Origin: Perca fluviatilis
Lineage: Eukaryota > Chordata > Actinopteri > Perciformes > Percidae
Length of the DNA: 64,000 nt
Direction: 5' to 3'
Assembly (NCBI RefSeq): GCF_010015445.1
Contig: NC_053133.1
Location: 20,893,922-20,957,921, forward strand
The notes under the pieces are model-generated. The model made no database searches and was not told the DNA's origin. It saw only the letters and a program-made list of their open reading frames with translations. A program made the translations under genes and the position numbers. Shown here one piece after another: positions 44,968 to 56,150 of the stretch (its first letter is position 1; each line of letters opens with the position of its first letter).

Positions 44968-46218
44968 TTTCTCAAATTTAGGTTGGGGATTGTTTAAAAG
45001 TCTTTCTGAATCTTAAATAAAAACATTTCACAGCTGACGTTTTGCTGTCTTTGCAGTAAAAGCACAGGTGGAACTGTATAATTATAACCGTGGCTCCAAC
45101 CTGGAATTTCTATTACAACCTTGGCACTTACCTTATAGGCAAATCAGATAAAAAAAGCTAATGCAACAGAGTTCTGGGCAGCAGGGGCCATCATCTCTTT
45201 GACCTTTGTTTCAAAGATATAGTAAATTGTATGACTCTGAGTGCCTTAATTTTATCAACCACAAAAGATTACCATGAAAAGAAATGTTAATATATTATGA
45301 CCTGAGACACAATGGCCAATATTGACTTTTCTGATGCAGAAAGGTTGAATTTCAGCCAAACCACTGAGGCAACAACACCATCCGGAAAGTTAAGTGTTAA
45401 GAGACTTACACTGTTATCCCGAATTAGTTGACTTTACTAGAAATTTGCATGAAAAAAATAAATAAAAGTCTATGTTTTTATAAAGGTGAAACTTAACAGG
45501 TCAAGTTGTATTAACACAGAGCGATAAGCTGATGCAGTAGACAAATCAGGTTTACATTAGTAGTGTTGTCTAAAATAAGCATGCTAAGTTAAAGCTTTAA
45601 TGCGAATCTTTTTCATATGAATGAACATCTGTTATGTTGTTGTGTCACTCGTTGTGCATATGCCACTGAACGCTTTCTCACTGCCCAGAGGCCATCAGTC
45701 CCCACCCGGGTCTCGGTCATGGTACAACAATAAATGTACACTAAATCAACCACACAAAACTAAAATCCAGATAAGATAATGCGCCCAAAACCTTAACAGA
45801 ACATTATTAAAACACACTTTAACTAGGATAGAAACCTCAGAACATTTTTTTTTTCCATGAGCCTTTGCATCGCTTCAGTGCAGAACAGTTCAAATGACCC
45901 CGCCCCTCCCATTAAGAAACTTAACATCCTTAGTTATCTTTGCTTAAAATGATCTGTGCACTGCATACTTAAGCTGATTATTGCAAACAACTAATGTGAT
46001 TAAGTAATTGTTTTTTTTTAAACATGAAAGAATAAGTAGTGACCACTAAATCTGGGTTTACAGTGTGGGCATGCATCTCTTGCAAACTGTTGGCTAGTTG
46101 GCTTGTGTCCAACAACCAAAGCAATACACAGAGCTGACCGTAAGCCGTAAACAGGCCATAAACTGGCTGGAAACTGCAGTAAAATCCCTGATTGAGATGC
46201 ATATTCCAAATGCGCTGT
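44968..46218. other. No gene seen
   Basis: No supported feature. Confidence 0.5.
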
Positions 46219-46420
46219 ATATATTTGTCCAAAGAATGCCTCTAAAACCCGAATAATACCGGCATTTACCACGTCTTAATCGGAAAATGCTAAATTCGGA
46301 CTAGGCCTAATTTGGAATATCCAAACGGAATATGCTGTTTACATGACCTGTATCAAATTTGGAATAATGTCATAATCGGAATAATAGTGGAATGTTGGTG
46401 TGCATGTAAACTTACTCACT
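46219..46420. repeat. Dispersed repeat remnant (TTTACATGCACAC type)
   Basis: Repeated GGAATAAT / ATTCGG / GGAATATG words close with GTTGGTGTGCATGTAAAC, a pattern I associate with a common fish MITE. The left limit is unclear and may extend to about 46050. Confidence 0.35.
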
Positions 46421-46628
46421 TATGCCTAAGGAATAGTGAGTGAACAAAGGAGTGATTTTGGACACAGTCCTTTTTCCTTGGCAGACATTTTCACCTCTCA
46501 AAACAGGTGAGCCACTTCCAGGGCTGAGCCATCGTTAATGTGATTAGTGGTGATTAGTTACACCTGTGCTTTGCTGACTAGTCAAAATGTGAAAAGGTCT
46601 ATTTGTAGAGCCTCACAGGATTTATTAA

Positions 46629-47319
46629 AGTGCCCATATTATGAAATATTCACTTTTTCTGGGATTTGGGGTGTTATTTTGTGTCTCTGGTGCTTCCACA
46701 TGCATACAAACTTTGAAAAAAATCCATCCATGCTGTTTTGATTGAGATACGGTTTCTGAATGTGTCCTGCCTTCAGTCTCCGGGTGAGCTGATCAATATC
46801 TGCACGGCTTTTTACGTCACTAGCCGAAACAAGCTGGCTAACCACAACCGTTAGCATGCTAGCACTAGCATGCTAACGCTAGCATGTTACCTCGTTCTCA
46901 ATGGAAAAGCACTGCTACAACACACACAAGTTCACCATAATCTACAAAAGAACTACTTACATGTGCGCCCTCGTTTAGAAGTCTCCCAGCTAATCCTGCC
47001 TTGTAACTAACCGAAGTTGGAGAAACAACCTTTCTTTTACTTCTATGGAGCTAGCTGACATCATAGATATATAGCTGACATGATCTACGATCTGAGCTAC
47101 TGCGCATGTGCGAGTGCAATCAAAGATAGTACAGAAGAAAAGAGGTCTCACTCTGTAGCTAAAACAGAGACAAGGTGAAAAGAGGAGCTGCAGCAATGAG
47201 AGAGAGCTGTGCAGTACAACAAAAATATGGTGTTTTTTGAAAATTAAACCATGTAAACCTATTCTGGTACAACCTTAAAATACAATTATGAACCTGAAAA
47301 TGAGCATAATATGGGCGCT
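46629..47319. mobile_element. TTAA-target element (AGTGCCCATATTATG), complete
   Basis: Termini AGTGCCCATATTATG and CATAATATGGGCGCT with TTAA on both sides (46625-46628 and 47320-47323). Size 691 bp, no ORF of interest. Its right half is the reverse complement of the left part of the interrupted copy at 3489-4525. A GCTAGCATGC-rich imperfect palindrome lies at about 46852-46886. Confidence 0.9.
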
Positions 47320-47323
47320 TTAA

Positions 47324-48339
47324 CTGAAGAAACCAAAAGGATTTAAATTGTTTTATTTATTTTTTTTATCTTTAACATGGTTTATGGTGGGATCAAGATG
47401 TACAGTACAGCAGTTGAAAATAACTAATTTTGGATAAAGTACCAGAATCTTGCATTTACACAATACCGTGCTGCTAACAACAATTTATTCTAAAGCTTTA
47501 TCACAACATATCTGCCCTCGCTATCATTATTGGTCTACGGAAATACATGCAGAAAGAGATGAAGATGTGGGTTGAAAGAGGTGAAATGAATGTCAGCTCC
47601 AGCGTTATACTGTATCAGCCATCTTAGTCCAAATGTCAGCCAGGCTTCTTTTCTGATAAAGAAACAGAGTTATCAAACTGCTTCCTATTGCTAATCGGAG
47701 GCAAGCGATAACGCTCAGAAATAGATGTTACTGCTGCATTCATGCATTGCTGTCGTGTTATGAAATTGTCACCCGGAGTCGACGTGGCTTTTCAAAATTT
47801 TGTTTCTGTATTTGTTAGAAAGAAATTAAAAGACTTCAATCTGAGTTTGTAATTTCTAAGAACACATTAGCCTTTTTGCAGCCAGTGTCTTTCATGTTTC
47901 ACTGTCATGTTTAAAGGCTTTACATTGTATGTTGCACCTTGCATCTCTCGTCAAAAGCAACCAGTTTTTTTCATGTCGACCAAATTGCATTTTTGAGTTT
48001 ATCCAATGGGATTTGAGAGGATTTCACAATATCCAGGAGTGGCAAAATGTCTAAACCCATAGTAGAGCATTAATCCTTTGAGTGAAAATGTTTATGCTTT
48101 ATGTTCAGTGATTCTATGTATTTTTATTTTATAATAACCTGGAATTATGCAATATTAGCAAATACTCCCCAATGATGCAATAACTGATGCTAATTTTACA
48201 CTATGAAGAGAATATCTTGCTACTTTATACTTATATATTCACAAGTCATCATTCAGAAATCTGTTAAATCCAAAGGCTTTCAGGATTCACAGCTTGAAAA
48301 CTTTTACCTAAAGGTGTCTTTCTTAGTGCGTCCTTCACT
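47324..48339. other. No gene seen
   Basis: No supported feature. Confidence 0.5.
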
Positions 48340-48427
48340 ATTTTCCCATAATTTGCATAATAATAAAACTCACTTTTATGATAATTCATAAAAGTGAGTT
48401 TTATTATTATGCAAATTATGGGAAAAT
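48340..48427. repeat. Perfect palindrome, 42-bp arms, 4-nt loop
   Basis: Positions 48340-48381 and 48386-48427 are exact reverse complements with the spacer TAAT. The arms start ATTTTCCCATAATTTGC. There is not a single mismatch. Confidence 0.97.
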
Positions 48428-49830
48428 CTTTAAAGTTTTTACTTTTAACATTTAAGTCTTTAAAAATGTTCTGCAGGATGGAGATTGCATCAAGATTACC
48501 TCTAAAACGCTGACAGTATAATTAACTTTGCTTTGCAGTTAAACACTGATGATACAATCACACATGGTTTGCTGCAGTGGGTGAAATTTGAAATATTGGG
48601 ACAAAAATGCCTGACACTCTAATCACAACACTGTTCCCATTTGAGTAATTGTGTTGGTTAAGAGCACACAAACAACTAAGGCATTATTTCAACATGTATG
48701 CCTTCTTACTCCTTCACTGTTGTTGACTATTGTTGTTAATGTTAACAGTAACATACAAGCCCCCATAATCATGCTTGTCAGTGCCAAATAACAAAGCTTA
48801 CAGCGGCTCCCTGTACAGTTTTGACCGGAATTAAATATAAACATTGCCCTCATTCTTTCCTTTTCACTAAGTTATCTCTCTTGACAATTTATTTTAGCTT
48901 GAACCTACAACTTCAGCTGAGAAAACAAACACGTTAACATAAGGAGGAGAGCAGGAATTTGATGTATAACAGAGAAAAAGTGTGCAAAGTACAGCCTGAG
49001 GAAAAATACATATTGCTTAATGATTGTTGAAGGAATATCTTTGTGTGTGTGTCTCAGCTGGATAAGACACAATGCTACGTGTGATGTGTGTGGTTTGAAT
49101 ATAGCCTGGGACCATTGTCACATGTTGTCTGCATCTTTTCTCCGCCCTTTTTTTTTTGCGGTTAAAGTGTCGGCTCACCCAAATGACAGGGAAACTGATT
49201 TTCTCACCTACCTATAATGGTATCCAGCCATGGAGACTGAAATTAAAAAATGCAATGGGAACACTGTCCCAGTTGGAACTGCTTCCTAACAAAAAAATGT
49301 TGACAGTGCGTTTGTCACTATATCTTCATACTTTCATACTTCATAAATCATAAACTAGATTGTCAGTGTCTCCCAAAACATTTAGACAAACAAAAAAAAC
49401 ACCTAACTGTAACATGAGCCTTGTTATAATCTCTCTCATCTTTATGGTTATGGTCATGTGAACTAATGTTCACTGTTGGTATGAGACCGTTAAAGACACA
49501 TGCCAACTAGACCTCCGCCTTAAGACATTTTGTGAGTATGAAGGGAGCGTATCTATGTTCCCAGGGTCCTATCTTCCCTCTGTGGCACCAGTATACAAAG
49601 CTCCCCATGGAGCAGAGCAGCAGAATTCTGCCGAGATCCACCAGATGACACAGAACACGTCACGGTGGTCTGCTCCCCACTGGCGCCATCATTTCCTTTA
49701 AACACACTGCCCACACAAAGATGACACAGAGCTTTTTTTCTTTTTAAGTATCCCTTTTTAATGTAAACATAGCAATATGACATTGTGAAAATACACAACT
49801 ATGTAACGACTAAGTAAAAGTCATGCATTC
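48428..49830. other. No gene seen
   Basis: No supported feature. Confidence 0.5.
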
Positions 49831-49888
49831 TGGCGCCAGGGTAGCTCACCTGGTAGATAGTGCGCCCATATACAGAGGCTCAGTCCTC
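49831..49888 (+). repeat. tRNA-derived SINE head, truncated
   Basis: GGGTAGCTCACCTGGTAGA contains an RNA polymerase III A box (TAGCTCACCTGG) in a tRNA-like context, followed by GCGCCCATATACAGAGGC. No B box follows, so it is a truncated SINE and not a tRNA gene. Confidence 0.55.
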
Positions 49889-49904
49889 ATTATCAGCAAC
49901 ATTT

Positions 49905-49990
49905 ACCTAAAGTATCAAAGTAAAAGTACTCAGTAAAAATGGTCCATCATGATGTTTTTGATTAATTGTACAGCTGCATTAGGTTGTAGA
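49905..49990. repeat. Fragment of the hAT-derived AAGTACTTTTACT repeat
   Basis: CTAAAGTATCAAAGTAAAAG, then TACTCAGTAAAAATGG and GTACAGCTGCATTAGG, resemble the interior of the family at 2997 and 15610. Confidence 0.4.
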
Positions 49991-51649
49991 AAACCACTTA
50001 TCTCTATACAAGTGATAGTGAAATGAGCTCAGAAAGAGTTCCTGATCCAAAATGGCTTTTTAAAGAGTTTATTTAGAAGATGAAGGATAATTTTCTAAAC
50101 ACATAAAGGAACATTTTATCCTTCAGTTTATCAGAAATTTGGTGTACATAGTTTTCACAATGTTGCTGTTGAATTCTTTAAATGTCATTTAAAAGAAAAT
50201 TCTATTCACCTTAACTTTATTTGTATTGCAGTGGTAGCAGAAATCTGAGACGGATATTTTAAAATCTGGGCAAATAAAACCAAAACTATGTGCATGGCTG
50301 TATATCACTAGACAGTCTAACTAGCAAAAGATGTGATTGGAAAACGTGTGGTTTTCTATTACTGTCCTGTCCAAACACATACATACATTAGTCTATAAAA
50401 CGGAGTGCTGCTGAGTTCATTGGGGCCTAATTTAAGCTCATTTATTCTGCATAAGTGCACATGAGGCATAATGATGGAGAAGGAAGCAGACCATGATGAA
50501 ATCTTCCTCTTACTCAGTCATTGCTGCATATTCATTTATCCTCTCAGCCAGCATGCTTTCATTGTTCTCAGATGCCTATAGACAGTTGAGTCCTTCAGCT
50601 AGCTACAATACATTTTGGAATGGATCACAGGTTTAAAAGCTGCTCTCTGAATCCCGGGGCATGAATTTTGAACAAGTGAGTAAATGCAGAATCTTTTGTT
50701 TGTGTCATATATTGATGCACTTCCCATTGATCTGATCCATTGAGATCACATTAACAAACAGCAAAAGAACATTTAACACAGCTCGCTCTCCAGCAACCTT
50801 GGTCCAGGAGTGATTTTAAATGCGTTCTGTGTCATGAGGAAAAGGGCTAGGCCTTTTGTCTACACAGCATTTTCTCTCATGAATGGCAATTAAATATCCT
50901 CAAAGGCTCTTTTCATCTTCAACAATAACATGACCTTGAAGAACTTCACATTTAAAAGAAAGAAAATAATGAAAATGTTTGTCAGTTTCCAGACATGGCT
51001 GTGGAAAATGGCAAAGGTCAGCCATTCATGTAGTTGATTTGTTTGGCCGTGTTAACAGGCTTTGTCTGCCTCTTCCCGGATCAAAGGTGTGCGACTCCTG
51101 TCTCTGCGAGGACATTGTAAGAACACAGCATCCAGCAGACTAATCCAATTAAGTGTGTTTATTCAGGTTGTGATGCGCCTGAGCCAAAACGGGGATGAAG
51201 GTTGTGCCGCCGCTCTGCAGCAGCAGGAGGAGCCGGGGCTCTTAAGAGACTGATGTGACATCGGTCCACGCACGGCCAGACAAAACTGAGCTCATGAGCA
51301 TGTTTACAGTGAGCACACAAGGCAACCAGCAGCTCAATTATTCAGCATGCGGAAGAGATGTAATGACTTTCTCCTGTTATTAATGACCCACGCCTAGGCT
51401 TATTTATGAAAGGATACTTGTGTGTATTAGGCAGAAGATGAAGGAGCAGGAGATTGAATATGGTCGCCTTAATAGTGATTCTGGCTTAATTAAAAAGTTT
51501 TGTGAATCCAAACAAATAGATTGCCTCTTTACACTTCCTCTTACGTACATAAGAGCTATTTTTATTTCAATTTTAAATGCTAGATTGCCTAATTTAAAAA
51601 ATGTATGAAATATATTACTTTTTTTACTAGTTTTCTCTGGCCATAAACT
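49991..51649. other. No gene seen
   Basis: AT-rich, no supported feature. Confidence 0.5.
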
Positions 51650-51786
51650 AGCATTTGATCAGTCAGTCAGTTGACTTTCTGCAATCAGGGGGGTCTATCT
51701 GCCTGTCAATCACTGCTCAGGCACGCACACGCATATAATAGCGTTCTCCCCTCCCACTTCCCCGCGCACAAACTGCAGAAAGGTTT

Positions 51787-51893
51787 CCCAAAACTCGGGT
51801 GAATATTGGAGTGGCCTTACAGAGGTGGCGTGAGCTCCGGGATTTTAAAGATCTGAAGAACGATGCAGACGTAGCCACATTTCTTCTCAACAA
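51787..51893 (+). pseudogene. Transposon-associated exon with VNIGVALQRWRELRD motif
   Basis: The frame has no ATG in this fragment and reads TRVNIGVALQRWRELRDFK followed by DLKNDADVATFLLN. I recognise this as a sequence repeated in uncharacterised proteins of many fish transposon-like loci (R-V-N-I-G-V-A-x-x-R-W-R-x-L then a D-A-x-x-A-x-F-L-L helix). It ends at a plausible splice donor (AACAA|GTAACG). Function unknown; DNA-binding or structural role cannot be inferred from this piece alone. Upstream sequence is CpG-richer than the neighbourhood. Confidence 0.5.
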
Positions 51894-52096
51894 GTAACGT
51901 AATTACCATGAATGATTTATCTTTCACTTGGTTATTAGTAGTCAAAAGTCCACAAAGCTAGGTTGGTGAGGATAATAGTAACGTTTGCACAGTGGTCGGT
52001 CTGATATGATGCTGAAATAGCTAACAGTAGCCTGCTAGTTAGCATCATTTTAATGTTGGTGAGGAAAGTTAACATTGTGTTAGTGTTTAGTTATTG

Positions 52097-52293
52097 TAGA
52101 GAGAAAATCCCGCACACTGACCATTACGCAAGCAATAATTTATTAGAAAAATACATATAGGTTGTATTTTTCTAATAAATTATTGCCTAACGTAATGTCG
52201 CAAAGGGATTTTCTCTATTCCCCAATCTGTTGCCTTTGATCATATCCTACGCACCTGCCCGACAAAAGAGGTGTGCAAAAAAGTTTTTTTCAC
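52097..52293. repeat. 197-bp insertion with hairpin, flanked by 15-bp direct repeats
   Basis: AGTGTTTAGTTATTG occurs exactly at 52082-52096 and 52294-52308. Between them lies a hairpin with perfect 24-bp arms (52132-52155 and 52163-52186) within a wider imperfect palindrome GAGAAAATCCC...GGGATTTTCTC (about 52101-52215), then about 78 bp of other sequence ending in a T-run. The long duplication suggests a retroposition-like or repair-mediated insertion. Confidence 0.75.
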
Positions 52294-52477
52294 AGTGTTT
52301 AGTTATTGAAAACATGTCTGACATGCCTAGGCAGTTCTGTCAAACTCCGTTGTGTGGGAGGGGCTTAGGAGACGGTTTGGGCTGCAGCAGAAAGGGGGGA
52401 GGGACTGAGAAGTTGTCGATGTTCAAATTTGTTGGCAAAGTCCTGGATCTTCACAATCTTACCTACAGCTCCTTTAA

Positions 52478-54399
52478 GTACCAAGGGCTAAAAGGAGTTT
52501 AACATGCCATATGCAAAAATGATTCCCAGTCCTTAAAAATAAAATAAGATGCAACCTTGAAACCGAGGTGTCCTTGTGTTAAACCAGAGGGATGTTGAAA
52601 GGTAGCATGATCAAAACTGCATTAGAGTGGTGTGATGAAAGCAAAGACCCGAATCCCTGTGTGACTCTAAAAATATTATTTCATCTCACAAAATTGTCTG
52701 GTTGCATTTGAATAACTCAGAACCCACATTAGTGGCTGCTTATAATTCCTGTCGGCAAAATAAACCTTTTCTCCTTTTTAAATTTAAGGTGAAAGCATTC
52801 TAATAAGGTTGAAATTATGGTTCTCGCAGGACTTGTAGAGTTGGTTGGGATTTACCTCGTCTCTATTAGATGGTCACTAAACATCCCAGTGGAAATGTTA
52901 ATTATGGAATCACATGTCTTTAGATATCGCGGCAACAAATTCACGCACACACAGGCTGCTCTCGAGAAAGAATCTGCTGAATCAGAAAATATGGGGCTGT
53001 AAGCTGAGGGCAGTGATTAAGGCTGATTTATCAATACTTATTGAGCTGTGGCCTAAACAGGATACTTTGCTGAATAGTGAAGGAAGGAAGGATAGGCCAG
53101 TAATCAGCCTGCTTGATAAACATGTATGCATTTATGTAGCAGCTTCATATAACTAATGGTGTATGTTACCCATAGGTTCATATTTATTAAGCAAACTCCC
53201 TGCATGGTCTCTGCATCGATGGTGCTGTGATCTGTATGTTTTCAAGGGTTTCAGAGTTTTGTAAAATCTATACAAAACTTTACAGATTTTTTTTTTTTTT
53301 CAATTTAAAACATAAGAAATACAGCATCGAGCACATGCCTCTGCCAAGGCTGTCCATAGCAGCTGATGTTTAGACATTTTTAAAGGCCCACTTTACTGAT
53401 TTTACACATTAATATCTACTTACATAAGGACTGCTACTCAGCCTGTGAACCATTGTAAAATGCATTCTCTGGCTCTGCAGGGTCAGGGTTATTTCTGTTG
53501 GGCTTGGAGACTACTTTTTTTATTACAGTGACAATGCCTGATTTCAGGCCTGAATCACCACCCACATTTCTAAGTGTTTCATTGTTCAGTGATTCAGATA
53601 ATGACTGATTATTGAAGATGTGAATTTTGAAAGAATTTCACAGGCAGAGTGATTGTAATGAAAGACACTACACTCAGTTGCCGTTTTTTTTGGTACACCT
53701 AGATAAAAACCTATGCAGTCTAGTACAACAGTGAAGAAAGCACACAATAGATGAGATAATGTTATTAATTATCAGATGGGAAACTAGTTTAGTTACCCAT
53801 GCACATAGATACAAGTCAAACAATCACAGCAGAACAACATATTAAAGACATACTGCCAGTACAGTAGCAACACTTACACACATATTCAAAGAGAATGTTA
53901 GCTCAGAAGCATCCAATACATTGTAACGTATATTTAACAAAATCTTAAAGATTATGTCAAAAAATTTAACCCATAATTCAGAAAACAAGCAGATATCACA
54001 CAATTTGCTAAAAAGACCTGCTAAATAATTTGGTGGAGAATCTGAGCATCCTTAAATGGTCACCCTTCACACTTATAGACTACCACAAACATCAAATGGG
54101 GTGAGTATGGTTTGACCTCTCCTTCTGGTTCTTTTCTCCAAAATGCTTTCTACTAAACCAGTGATAAAACCAGCCTTTTTAATAAAATTCCTGGCAGGAA
54201 TGTTTTTCTTCAAACATACAGCAGCATAAAACAAGGCAACACCAACTCTGATAGAACATATTTAAAAGCCTACTGACCACAAATGACAGTGGCTGCTTTC
54301 TGTGAGTCCAGGTTCACACAAAAATAGCAGAAATTTTAAAAATAAAAACATTTTAATCACTTTCCATTAATATTATTGTAATCTGTTAAATTGTATTAT
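52478..54399. other. No gene seen
   Basis: AT-rich, with a poly(T) run near 53287-53300. No supported feature. Confidence 0.5.
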
Positions 54400-54488
54400 T
54401 TGGTTCAAATGCAGCTACTGAAACACAAAATTTCATTCTATGTCTTAAAGGTGGTTTTTGCCAATTTTCAGTCTTTTGGGGTTTCTAC

Positions 54489-55365
54489 TAGCCTGACGTG
54501 GTCCTACTCAGATTCTAGTCAGAATGTGAGTCTGAAACCCATTGTTCTATATCTATGCTGAAACCGCTCCATTGGGCTGTGATTATGGGGCGTGTTCCAA
54601 CCGAACCAGGAAAAAAAATGCCTCTGCATTCAGTGGATAGACCTACAACCAATCAGAGCAACGGAACTCAACTCAACTGTCAACGGAACTCAACACTGTG
54701 TATCGTCTCCATAGCAACCACTCTATGCGCAATGCATTCGTTCTAACTTCTGACTTTTAGACTTTTTTGAAGCTGGATATATCATTTCTTGCGTGTAAAT
54801 ATAAAGGTGGATAACGCTAGTGATAGTGAGATGCTTGCTACAGTTGCATTTCTAGAGATGAATCGGCGAAAACACGTTTTATTTCTCTGATTCACGGCTT
54901 TGTTCTAGCGCCGCTAGGCGCTCCCTCTCTTCAGTCTCTCTCTATCTCTCTCCACCATATAACGCTACCGTGCTTTGTTCTAGCGCCGCTGGGCGCTCCC
55001 TCTCTTCAGTCTCTCTCTATCTCACTCCACCACATAACGCTACCGTGCTTTCGGGCAGTTGTTGAGGCTCCTCCGCTGAGGATTTTAAAATTAATGCGCT
55101 GTCGATATCGTCTGTAACAGAAGCGAAGGTGGAATCTACACATCTCAATTCTCCAGTGGCAGCCACCTGTTGTAAACAAATTCAACCCAAGCATTCTTTG
55201 GTGACATGGTTGATTCTGTTACTGTTGATCATCTGTCCGACAATTTGATTGGTCCAAACAGATCCTGTTCGGGCAATAATTGCTCCTCAACGGAGCAAGT
55301 CCAGACCGAACTTCCCTGACCTCGAATGTCGTGGACGGGGCTAAGTTCGGCTGGCATCCAGGCTA
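54489..55365. mobile_element. 877-bp element with TAGCCTG ends and exact 9-bp target duplication
   Basis: Begins TAGCCTGACGTGG and ends CATCCAGGCTA, flanked by GGTTTCTAC at 54480-54488 and 55366-55374. Inside, a 75-bp segment is tandemly duplicated (54897-54971 and 54972-55046) with few differences. No ORF of note. Terminus and duplication length agree with the element at 5302-5764. Confidence 0.8.
54897..55046. repeat. Tandem duplication, 2 x 75 bp
   Basis: Both units start GCTTTGTTCTAGCGCCGCT and end AACGCTACCGT; they differ at a handful of positions. Confidence 0.95.
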
Positions 55366-55479
55366 GGTTTCTACTAGAACATGCTGACATACTTTAATGT
55401 TCAAAAAACACATTTTTATCACACTGTCTGAATAAATCTATTTTAACCCTCTGTCTGAAATGCTCTGTTTGGTCGTTTC

Positions 55480-56150
55480 TGATTGGTCAGCAGCACTCTG
55501 ATTGGAGACTCTGCACCGTTGGTGCAGCCAGGGAATGATTATGTTCTACCTCAGCCCGGTCTCATGGAAGTTCGTGTAAATGTGACGTTATTTGAATCTA
55601 TTGATACGTGTTCCCTGAGACGTTTTTGTCGTTTTTTACGTGGTGGACAACACGAAAATGTGAACTAATGTATTTCAATGGGAAGCATATTTCGTGGCCA
55701 CAGCACAAAATTGTAGGGAGTAATATAAAAAGCCGAAAATCCGCGTAGGGAGGTTGGTAGGTGTGGTGGATGGGTCAAACAACACAGGACTTTCACCCGG
55801 CGAGCGGGTATCGCATCCCGTTTGCGGCGCTTTGTTTCCCGGGGATGGCGTCCCTGCGGTGTGGCGTTTTGTCCCGCGTGTTACTGTGGCGCGTCTCCCA
55901 GCGTTTAAGGGGCCCTTTCCCGGGCATTTAGAGGTGCCCTTTCTCCGCTTTTAAGGCGCTCTTCTCCGCGGGCGTATAAGCCTCTTTCTCCGCTCGTAAG
56001 TCTTTTTCCTAAACCCAACCTCCGCCATCCCGTTATTGTGGGGCGTCCCCAGCGGGCCGCCTCGCGGGCCGTCTCGCGGGCGCCTCCCGGCTAATGGAGC
56101 ATCCTTTTCGGCCGCCTCCCGGCGTGTGCTTTTTAAAGCCTCTATATGTA
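55480..56150. repeat. CpG-rich dispersed repeat
   Basis: From CCCGGTCTCATGG through GAACTAATGTATTTCAATGG to a very GC-rich right part with repeated CTTTCTCCGC and GCCTCCCGGC words. I recognise the left part from repeats in other teleosts. GGGTATCGCATCCCG (about 55806) is like a polymerase III B box, so a SINE origin is possible but unproven. Confidence 0.5.

Larger units (their letters stand above)
51655..52473 (+). mobile_element. TTAA-target element, 3' part, with a conserved 5' exon
   Basis: The right terminus is TTACCTACAGCTCCT followed by TTAA (52474-52477). The left terminus (expected AGGAGCTGTAGG) is missing, so the start is approximate. It holds an exon-like coding stretch (51787-51893) and a later insertion (52097-52293). 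Confidence 0.55.
54400..55470 (+). repeat. Dispersed fish repeat split by an inserted element
   Basis: 54400-54488 (ending CAGTCTTTTGGGGTTTCTAC) and 55375-55470 (TAGAACATGCTGACATAC ... ACACTGTCTGAATAAATC) join into a continuous repeat when 54489-55374 is removed. A TTAACCCTCTGTCTG motif follows at 55443. Confidence 0.6.

Noticed and set aside
49831..49888. Possible tRNA gene
   Set aside because: It has an A box but no B box or acceptor stem; it fits a truncated SINE.
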